Below are positions 35,572 through 41,888 of a DNA stretch of 64,000 bases, piece after piece. The position numbers were made by a program, and so were the translations under genes. This stretch comes from Burkholderia latens (GTDB taxonomy: Bacteria > Pseudomonadota > Gammaproteobacteria > Burkholderiales > Burkholderiaceae). Location: assembly GCF_902499045.1 (NCBI RefSeq), contig NZ_CABVPL010000006.1:1-64000 (forward strand). Reading direction: 5' to 3'. Under the pieces are notes generated by a model that did not search any database, was not told the origin of the DNA, and was given only the letters and a program-made list of their open reading frames with translations. Position 1 is the first letter of the stretch; each line of letters opens with the position of its first letter.

Positions 35572-38520
35572 ATGAACAAGACCTACGCACTCGTGTGGAA
35601 CCAGGCCCAGGGCTGCTGGAGCGCGGTCGGGGAAACCGCGCGCCGGCACGGCAAGTCGAGCGGCGGCAAGCGCCTCGCCGCCGCCGCCGTCTCCCTGCTC
35701 GGCCTCGCCGCGCTGCCCGCCTTCGCGCTGCCCACCGGCGAAGCCATCACCGCCGGCAAGGCCGATATCCTGCGCAACGCCGACGGCAAGTCGATGTCGA
35801 TCAACCAGCACTCTGACAAGCTCGTCACCAACTGGCAGGACTTCAGCGTCGCCGGCGGCGAACGCGTGTCCTTCCACCAGCCCGGCAGCCAGTCCATCGC
35901 GCTGAACCGCGTGATCGGCAACAACGGCAGCCAGATTCACGGCAGCATCGACGCCAACGGCAAGGTGTTCCTCGTCAACCCGAACGGCGTGCTGTTCGGC
36001 TCCGGCGCCCAGGTCAACGTCGGCGGTCTCGTCGCGTCGACTCTGAACCTCTCCGACGCCGACTTCCTCGCCGGCAACTACCGCTTCGCCGGCACCTCCG
36101 CCGCATCGATCGTCAACGACGGCAAGATTACCGCGGCCGACGGCGGCAGCGTCGCGCTGCTCGGCGCGCGCGTGTCGAACAACGGCGTGATCCAGGCGAA
36201 GATGGGTCGCGTCGCGCTCGGCGCGGGCAATGCGTTCAAGGTCAACTTCGACGGCAGCGACCTGCTCAGCCTGCAGGTCGAGGGCGGCGCGGTCGATGCG
36301 CAGGCCATCAACGGCGGGCTGCTCAAGGCCGACGGCGGCGAAGTGCTGATGACCGCACGCGCGGCGGGCAACCTGCTCAACGCCGTGGTCAACAACTCCG
36401 GCACGATCGAAGCGAAGGGCCTCGCCAGCCGCGGCGGCAAGATCACGCTCGACGGCGACACCGTCAACGTCGGCGGCAAGCTCGATGCCAGCGCAGCGGT
36501 AGCCGGTGCGCAGGCCGGCTCGATCGTCACCCGCGGCCAGCGCGTGAACGTCGCCGCCGATACGAACGTCGACACGCGTGCGGGTAACGCAGCCGGCACG
36601 TGGTCGATCGAAGCGGCCAACGCGGGTGTGAATGGGACGAACGGCGGCGATCGCTCGATCGCGGCGGATACGCTGTCGCGCAATCTCGGCACCACCAACG
36701 TCGCGCTGACCAATACGCAAGGCGACCTGAGCGTCGACGGCGCGCTCGCGTGGGACAGCGACAACGCACTGACGCTGACCGCGCAGAAGGGCAGCGTCGA
36801 TCTGCGACAGGCGCTGTCGGCAACGGGCACGAACGCCAGCGTGGCGGCCAACGCAGCCGACAAGATCCGCATCAACGACGCGGTCAAACTGACCGGCCAG
36901 AACGCACACCTCGAACTGAACGCGAAGAACGGCCGCGACCTAACCAACGACAGGGCCGTCGTCACGCTGTCCGGCAACAACGCGTCGTTCCGCTCGAACG
37001 GCGAAGGCTACAAGGTGCTGCACACCATCGACGATCTGCGTCGCGTCGACAACGACCTGAAGGGCCGCTACGTGGTCGGCAATGCGATCGACGGCCGCGG
37101 CGCCAACTTCCGCAGCATCGGCGCCGGCGGAACGTTCACCGGCGAATTCGACGGCCTCGGCAACACCGTCAGCCGCCTGAACGTCTCCAATCCGGGCCAA
37201 TACGCAGTCGGCCTGTTCGCGAGGAACAGCGGTCGCATCGCGAACCTGACGCTCGACTCCGTTGCCGTCACGGGTGACAACTCCAACGGCAACGCGACCA
37301 TCGGCGGTCTCGTCGGCGACAACTTCGGCGGCCGCCTGTCCAACGTCTCTGCGACGAACGCATCGGTCTCGTACACGGGCAACACGGGATGGACGATGAT
37401 CGGAGGTCTCGTCGGCCGGAATGTCGCTGGCCAGATCGACCGCGCGCGGTTCGCCGGCAAGATCGCGGGCAGCGCCTATACGTTCGCGGTGGGCGGGCTG
37501 GTCGGCTACAACATGTCCGGTTCGATCGCGGACAGCCACGCTACCGCCGACGTCATGGTCGCAGGGTCGAGCTATCCGGATTTGTATGCGAACGTGCAGA
37601 GCGTGGGCGGCCTCGTCGGCGCGAATACGGGCACGCTCTCCGACGTTTCGGCCAACGGCCGTGTCACGGCAGGCAACCACTCGAACGTCGGCGGCGTCGT
37701 GGGCAACAACGACGGCGGCACGATCCGCCACGCGGTGGCATCTGTCGACGTAACCGCGGGTAAAAGCAGCCACGTCGGCGGCTTTGTCGGCTGGAACCAT
37801 AATGGCGCGTCGATCGAGCACGCCAGTGCATCCGGCAAGGTGAACGCAAGCGGCGCGGCATCGATCGGCGGCTTCGCCGGCAACACCGACGGCAAGCTGA
37901 ACGACGTCGCGTCGGACAGCATCGTGACCGATACGACGAGCAACCAGATCGGCGGGCTCGCGGGCGTCAACGGCGGCTTCATCGGCAACGCAAGCGCAAC
38001 CGGTACGGTGAATGCCGGTAGCAAGAGCCTGGCGGGCGGCCTCGTCGGCGTGAACACCGGCACGGTCGATACCGCGAAGGCAAGCGTCAACGTGCTCGCC
38101 GGCGCCAACAGTCTGGCCGGCGGCCTGGTCGGCACGAATCGCGGCGGCAACGCCATCGTGCGTCACGCGTCGGCAACAGGTAACGTCACCGCCCAGCGTT
38201 CGCAGGTGGGTGGCCTCGTCGGCCTCAACGACGCGGGTGCGCTGATCGCCGATTCGACGTCGGCCGGCACGATCGGCGGCGACGGCTCGGACCTCGGCGG
38301 CCTCGTCGCGCAGAACTCGGGCACGATCCGTTCGTCGCGCTCGGGGGCAAAGCTGATGCTGCCACAGTGGCAAGGTGCCGCGGTCCAGGGCGGCCTGGTC
38401 GCACTCAACTTCGGTAACGTCGAATCGAGCTCGACCTTCGGCCCCGCGCGCGATGTCAACACGATCGGCTTGAGCCTCGGGAAGGTCGACGGCAAGTTCG
38501 TCTACGGCCCCGTGAGGTAA
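35572..38520 (+). CDS. TpsA exoprotein 2, filamentous-hemagglutinin N-terminal domain with GLUG repeats, 982 aa
   Basis: A paralog of TpsA1 with the same ESPR signal peptide and TPS domain (residues 1-525 nearly identical), but a shorter and different tail of about 14 GLUG-type repeats (for example IGGLVGDNFGG, VGGLVGYNMSGSI, AGGLVGVNTGTV). The only TpsB nearby must serve both. Different tails on one secretion module suggest alternative surface ligands. A perfect 12-bp stem follows the stop and may end the transcript. Confidence 0.9.
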   Translation: MNKTYALVWNQAQGCWSAVGETARRHGKSSGGKRLAAAAVSLLGLAALPAFALPTGEAITAGKADILRNADGKSMSINQHSDKLVTNWQDFSVAGGERVSFHQPGSQSIALNRVIGNNGSQIHGSIDANGKVFLVNPNGVLFGSGAQVNVGGLVASTLNLSDADFLAGNYRFAGTSAASIVNDGKITAADGGSVALLGARVSNNGVIQAKMGRVALGAGNAFKVNFDGSDLLSLQVEGGAVDAQAINGGLLKADGGEVLMTARAAGNLLNAVVNNSGTIEAKGLASRGGKITLDGDTVNVGGKLDASAAVAGAQAGSIVTRGQRVNVAADTNVDTRAGNAAGTWSIEAANAGVNGTNGGDRSIAADTLSRNLGTTNVALTNTQGDLSVDGALAWDSDNALTLTAQKGSVDLRQALSATGTNASVAANAADKIRINDAVKLTGQNAHLELNAKNGRDLTNDRAVVTLSGNNASFRSNGEGYKVLHTIDDLRRVDNDLKGRYVVGNAIDGRGANFRSIGAGGTFTGEFDGLGNTVSRLNVSNPGQYAVGLFARNSGRIANLTLDSVAVTGDNSNGNATIGGLVGDNFGGRLSNVSATNASVSYTGNTGWTMIGGLVGRNVAGQIDRARFAGKIAGSAYTFAVGGLVGYNMSGSIADSHATADVMVAGSSYPDLYANVQSVGGLVGANTGTLSDVSANGRVTAGNHSNVGGVVGNNDGGTIRHAVASVDVTAGKSSHVGGFVGWNHNGASIEHASASGKVNASGAASIGGFAGNTDGKLNDVASDSIVTDTTSNQIGGLAGVNGGFIGNASATGTVNAGSKSLAGGLVGVNTGTVDTAKASVNVLAGANSLAGGLVGTNRGGNAIVRHASATGNVTAQRSQVGGLVGLNDAGALIADSTSAGTIGGDGSDLGGLVAQNSGTIRSSRSGAKLMLPQWQGAAVQGGLVALNFGNVESSSTFGPARDVNTIGLSLGKVDGKFVYGPVR
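35640..37125 (+). repeat. Copy 2 of the 1.5-kb tpsA direct repeat
   Basis: Partner of the copy in tpsA1. The extent of near identity without indels implies recent duplication or ongoing gene conversion. Recombination between the copies would remove 3640 bp and leave one chimeric tpsA. Confidence 0.85.
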
Positions 38521-38529
38521 CGTCGGCGC

Positions 38530-38556
38530 AGCCGGCCGGCGCCCCGCCGGCCGGCT
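38530..38556 (+). terminator. 12-bp stem hairpin after tpsA2
   Basis: AGCCGGCCGGCG (38530-38541) pairs perfectly with 38545-38556 across CCC, ten bases after the tpsA2 stop. It is followed by TCGAACC, not a T run, so it is a probable transcript-end structure but not a canonical intrinsic terminator. Confidence 0.5.
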
Positions 38557-38582
38557 TCGAACCACCGCGCGGCCGTAGCCCG

Positions 38583-38889
38583 TCAGGTTCGCTCGCGCGA
38601 TCCATCCGCTGCGCGGCCGCACACGCGTTCGAGCGCGGCTTCGATCGATGCGCGCATCGCCCGCCAGCCGGCCGCCAACGCATCGATATCGCCGTCGGCC
38701 CGGGTCCGCTCGGCCTGTGCGCACGTGTCCCGCCCCGCCTCCTCTCCCGCGAGCGCAAAGCCCCCTCGCATCGAATGAAGCTCGACCTTGATCCGGTCGA
38801 GATCGCCATTCGCCAATGCGACTTCAAGTGCCGTCGGCGATTCGAGCGTCGCCACCCGCAGCGTGAATGTATATCGAACCAGCTGGCGG
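38583..38889 (-). pseudogene. Remnant of a hybrid histidine kinase: C-terminal HPt domain
   Basis: The minus-strand reading contains KVELHSMRGGFALAGEEAG followed by CAQAERTRADGDIDALAAGW. It aligns with the HPt end of the kinase at 46910-49930 (QELHSMRGGFALVGDAESA, CAQMERTEKEADMAELR), including the phospho-accepting His (CAT codon at 38775-38777). No credible start codon or ribosome-binding site exists upstream and the rest of the kinase is absent. A small stand-alone HPt protein cannot be fully excluded. Confidence 0.65.
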
Positions 38890-39175
38890 CTGCGCCGCGC
38901 CGCCCGGCGCAGCGCGCCGAACAACGGCATGATCCACGCGAAGACAGGCCGCGTCGCGTTCGACGCAGGCACTGCATCCAAGATCGACTTCGATGGCGGC
39001 GAATGCCGCTGACAAGAACCGCTCGAACGACGCAGTGAGACCGACCGGCGGCAACACGCCTCGAACTGCACGTGAAAAAGCGGCCACCCGCGCGCGTCGC
39101 ACAACGCCACCGTCACGCTGTCCGGCGACAGCGTTCCTCCGCTCGAACCGGGAAGACCACAAGGTATGCCTACCG
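38886..39175 (+). pseudogene. Degraded third tpsA fragment
   Basis: The plus strand carries decayed pieces of the tpsA 5' region. NNGMIHAKTGRVAFDAGTAS matches NNGVIQAKMGRVALGAGNAF of TpsA. Then, after a jump that skips about 0.6 kb of the parent, ANAADKNRSNDAVRPTGGN matches ANAADKIRINDAVKLTGQN. The nucleotide stretch GCCACCGTCACGCTGTCCGG is also close to the parent. Frameshifts and stops break the frame. It abuts the HPt remnant at about 38889. Confidence 0.75.
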
Positions 39176-39178
39176 CTG

Positions 39179-39514
39179 CTAGTTCGTGGCGACCCGGCAA
39201 GCGGGATGCCACGCAACTTCCACGACGTGACCTCGCACGGACTGCGAAACGCCTGGATAGACATTGAAGTCGTCGACGGGATGACCGTCCACTTTTGCCC
39301 CCGTCACCCGATAACGCACGTTTCCGGTAGCCGTCAACCGCACGCCGGAAGCCTCGCACGCAACAGCAAGCGCTTCCCGGACCTCGGACGGCAGTTGCCG
39401 GACCAGGCCGCGGAACCCCATGCTCACGACGACGTTGGCGGACATTTTCCGCTGCTCGGTGCCCAGCAATTTGATTACCGGCGTCACGTCGAGCCGGTAC
39501 ACGGTTTCAGTCAC
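39179..39514 (-). CDS. Uncharacterised protein next to the fimbrial adhesin, 111 aa
   Basis: Starts at GTG 39514 after CGGAAAG (MTETVYRLDVTPVIKLLG) and ends HPACRVATN. No known domain, signal peptide or membrane helix. Third codon positions are mostly G/C, and the composition looks like protein. It lies 44 bp downstream of the second adhesin on the same strand, at the end of the fimbrial operon and against the degraded tpsA, so it may itself be a remnant. Confidence 0.5.
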   Translation of the reverse strand: MTETVYRLDVTPVIKLLGTEQRKMSANVVVSMGFRGLVRQLPSEVREALAVACEASGVRLTATGNVRYRVTGAKVDGHPVDDFNVYPGVSQSVRGHVVEVAWHPACRVATN

Positions 39515-39558
39515 AGCAACTTTCCGATCCGCGTCGACCTCGGTTAGAGCGACTGAGA

Positions 39559-40560
39559 CTACCGATAATCGATCAGGATTTGAGCCGCGCCGCGCACCGA
39601 GCCGGCGTCGACGTTTGCGCCGGTCTGCACGTACTGCGCAACCAGCGGCACGGAATACGAGCCGCCGGTTGCCGTCGTGTAGGCGGTCAGCGTATTCGAC
39701 GTATTGAACCGCACCGGAACATTGGCGCGATCGACCAGCTGGATGCCGACGCCGCTGCCGGTCGATCCTTGGCCCAGCGGCAGCGTTCCGCTGACTGCCT
39801 GAACCGGCGCGCCTATCGGCTCGATCGAATATCCGACGCGTGCGAATCCCGCCGGGCAGTTGTTGAATTTGAGCTCGAACGGCATCGAGCCGGCAAAGCC
39901 CGCCGTCGTCCCGATGCCGCCGAACCGCGCCGATGAAATGCCCGGGAGCACGATGGTCTGGTCCGGAATCTGGCAGGTCCCGGTCACGAGCCGGACGGCT
40001 CCGGACAGCACGATGGCGAGCTTCGTGTACGTGGACGCGCAATAGCCGCCGATGGTCTGTCGGTCACAAAGATAGAAATAGGCTGGGTTGCTACCGCCTT
40101 GACCGCCCGCGAGGCTACCCGGTGCCAAGGGTCGGCTATCTCGGATCAATTGCACTTCGAGTGGCTGCTTGATGGTCACCTTTTGGCCGGTGCCGTCCAT
40201 TCGAACTTGTGGCACGCCATTGATCAGCAACCGGGCGGATATTCCGGACACATTCGTCATGACATCCGGACCTGGAGCCAGGCTCGACCCACCCAAGCTC
40301 CATAGCGACACAGCATTGAGCGTGCAGGTCGCCGAGCCGCACATCTGTTGCATCGATATATAGTCCCGCGACACAATCGCTCCGACAGGGAGCGCCCCCG
40401 GCATCATGATAGTCGAGCCAAAACCGGTCACTGTGCGGTCGATCGCATGGCTGGACGGCGCCCACAATGCATAAAGCGCGATCATCGCGGGCACGGCGAT
40501 TCCTCTCACCTTCTGCGATCCTACAAAACACTTTCGAAGCATTGTAGAAGCCAGACCCAT
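39559..40560 (-). CDS. Fimbrial tip-adhesin-like protein 2, 333 aa
   Basis: An exported two-domain fimbrial protein. It has a signal peptide (VRGIAVPAMIALYALWAPSSHA), an N-terminal lectin-like domain of about 150 residues with Cys pairs (MQQMCGSATCTLN, YLCDRQTIGGYC), and a C-terminal type-1 pilin domain ending LVAQYVQTGANVDAGSVRGA and ILIDYR, the usual donor-strand C-terminus. The ATG at 40560 is preferred, though the open frame extends upstream through a copy of usher sequence. It is the distal gene of the operon. Confidence 0.8.
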   Translation of the reverse strand: MGLASTMLRKCFVGSQKVRGIAVPAMIALYALWAPSSHAIDRTVTGFGSTIMMPGALPVGAIVSRDYISMQQMCGSATCTLNAVSLWSLGGSSLAPGPDVMTNVSGISARLLINGVPQVRMDGTGQKVTIKQPLEVQLIRDSRPLAPGSLAGGQGGSNPAYFYLCDRQTIGGYCASTYTKLAIVLSGAVRLVTGTCQIPDQTIVLPGISSARFGGIGTTAGFAGSMPFELKFNNCPAGFARVGYSIEPIGAPVQAVSGTLPLGQGSTGSGVGIQLVDRANVPVRFNTSNTLTAYTTATGGSYSVPLVAQYVQTGANVDAGSVRGAAQILIDYR

Positions 40561-40610
40561 ACGACGTTCTTCGCGGCTTTGGAGCAGCATCTCGGGTATT
40601 CCACGCGTCC

Positions 40611-40699
40611 TGATGTTTGCGCCGCCGCTCGTCTGCGAGCTGCCCGATCCTGCGTTGTGGTTGACGTTCACGCCATACGACACGTTGCTGTCTTCACCA
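40611..40699. repeat. 89-bp exact copy of usher sequence upstream of adhesin 2
   Basis: Bases 40611-40699 are identical to 42587-42675 inside the usher gene (minus-strand translation EDSNVSYGVNVNHNAGSGSS). The copy lies 51 bp upstream of the chosen adhesin-2 start and stays in frame with it, so the open frame looks extended. It looks like a recombination or template-switch scar. Confidence 0.95.
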
Positions 40700-40775
40700 T
40701 TTGGTACTGACCGGCAACGGTGCCGCGCCGGCAGCCTTGGCCGGCGCATCTCGACGGGATGCCGAAGTCGCGTGT

Positions 40776-41771
40776 CTACTGGTAGCTCAAAGTAAATGTC
40801 GCGCGTGCATTCGCGCTACCCGCCCCGACTTTGGATCCGGTTTGCACATAGCACGCACTCAACGGGATCTTCAGTTCCGCCTGTCCCTGCGCGACCGTGC
40901 CTGCGTACCACTGGTTGATGTTGCCAACCGCTGTAGAGTCCGGGCCGTAGCCGAGCACCTGATCGCCCTTGAGAACCTGTATGCCGATCCCGGAAGCTGT
41001 CGAGTCTTTCGTCAATGACAAGGTCGTCGAAGTGTTGCCCACCAGGGTTGCATCGGTCAGGGTCACAAACGCCTTGGTCGCCGTCCCTTTGTCGCCCCCA
41101 GAACAGGCCAGTGAGATGTCAAACTGGCGTTTGAACGTTGTAGTACCTACGCCTGTGAACATTGCGGTGGTCACGCTTCCTAACGGGACAGTCACGTCAG
41201 GAGTTACCACCTTGCAGGTCGGTACTCTCGGTTGGATGACAACAGGCGAAGCGAAACGATACTCTACCAGAAGTGGCCCCGTGTCATCATTTGGGCGATA
41301 TTGCGCATACGCCCCGCCAATGACACCAGCTGCCGTAATTTCTCCAGTTTTTATCAATTCGATCGTCAACTTGAATTGCTCATTCCATGATCCCGTCGAA
41401 TTGGTGAAGACACCCCGGAATGGAACGTAGTTCGTCGACCACTTCATCCGAATGCCAATGTTTGGCATGGAAGTCGGATAAACGTATTTGATGTGGGTGC
41501 CAATTCCGTAAGTGCCCGCATAGAACGTCTCATTGCATTTATAAGTTGCCAAGCTTCCCTTCTTATTAGCAAAGACGGGCGAGCCAGTCATCGAGTATAT
41601 GACCCCACCAATTGGAATCGTGCTCGGATCAAACGAAGGTGGATTGAAACCGGAAAGATTTGCGACGTAGTAACTCAACCCATCGCTAGTATCCTGGCTG
41701 CACGTGATTGCCGACGCCGAATTCGATACGCCTGCTAGAACACAGATCGCGACGAGAAACAGTGATTTCAT
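40776..41771 (-). CDS. Fimbrial tip-adhesin-like protein 1, 331 aa
   Basis: The signal peptide MKSLFLVAICVLAGVSNSASA is followed by a receptor-binding-type N-terminal region rich in Tyr, Gly and Thr, and a C-terminal pilin domain (CKVVTPDVTVPLGSVTTAMF, SGIGIQVLKGDQVLGYG, CYVQTGSKVGAGSANARATF, TLSYQ). The stretch is visibly richer in A/T than the usher and kinase genes, which suggests separate acquisition. The ATG follows AAGGAAAT. It lies 117 bp after the usher. Confidence 0.85.
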   Translation of the reverse strand: MKSLFLVAICVLAGVSNSASAITCSQDTSDGLSYYVANLSGFNPPSFDPSTIPIGGVIYSMTGSPVFANKKGSLATYKCNETFYAGTYGIGTHIKYVYPTSMPNIGIRMKWSTNYVPFRGVFTNSTGSWNEQFKLTIELIKTGEITAAGVIGGAYAQYRPNDDTGPLLVEYRFASPVVIQPRVPTCKVVTPDVTVPLGSVTTAMFTGVGTTTFKRQFDISLACSGGDKGTATKAFVTLTDATLVGNTSTTLSLTKDSTASGIGIQVLKGDQVLGYGPDSTAVGNINQWYAGTVAQGQAELKIPLSACYVQTGSKVGAGSANARATFTLSYQ

Positions 41772-41888
41772 CGATATTTCCTTGTAGAGGTAATGGCAGT
41801 GTCGCCGCGGCACTCTGTTGGTGGGCAGCTCCGCAGACGCGCCTTGCCTCTTCGCCTTTTCCGGAGACGGCAAGCGCTACCTGCACGC

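Noticed and set aside
35509-38724. Long minus-strand open frames opposite the tpsA genes
   Set aside because: They mirror the codon periodicity of tpsA, read as low-complexity Arg/Ala/Val-rich protein, and lack ribosome-binding sites. They are antisense shadows.
38500-39600. Insertion sequence or transposase as cause of the HPt/tpsA remnants
   Set aside because: No transposase frame, terminal inverted repeats or target-site duplication was found around the junction.
39559-40749. Full 396-codon adhesin frame starting at 40749
   Set aside because: Its first 50 codons are the 89-bp usher copy plus flanks, and the signal peptide would then be internal; the start at about 40560 is preferred.
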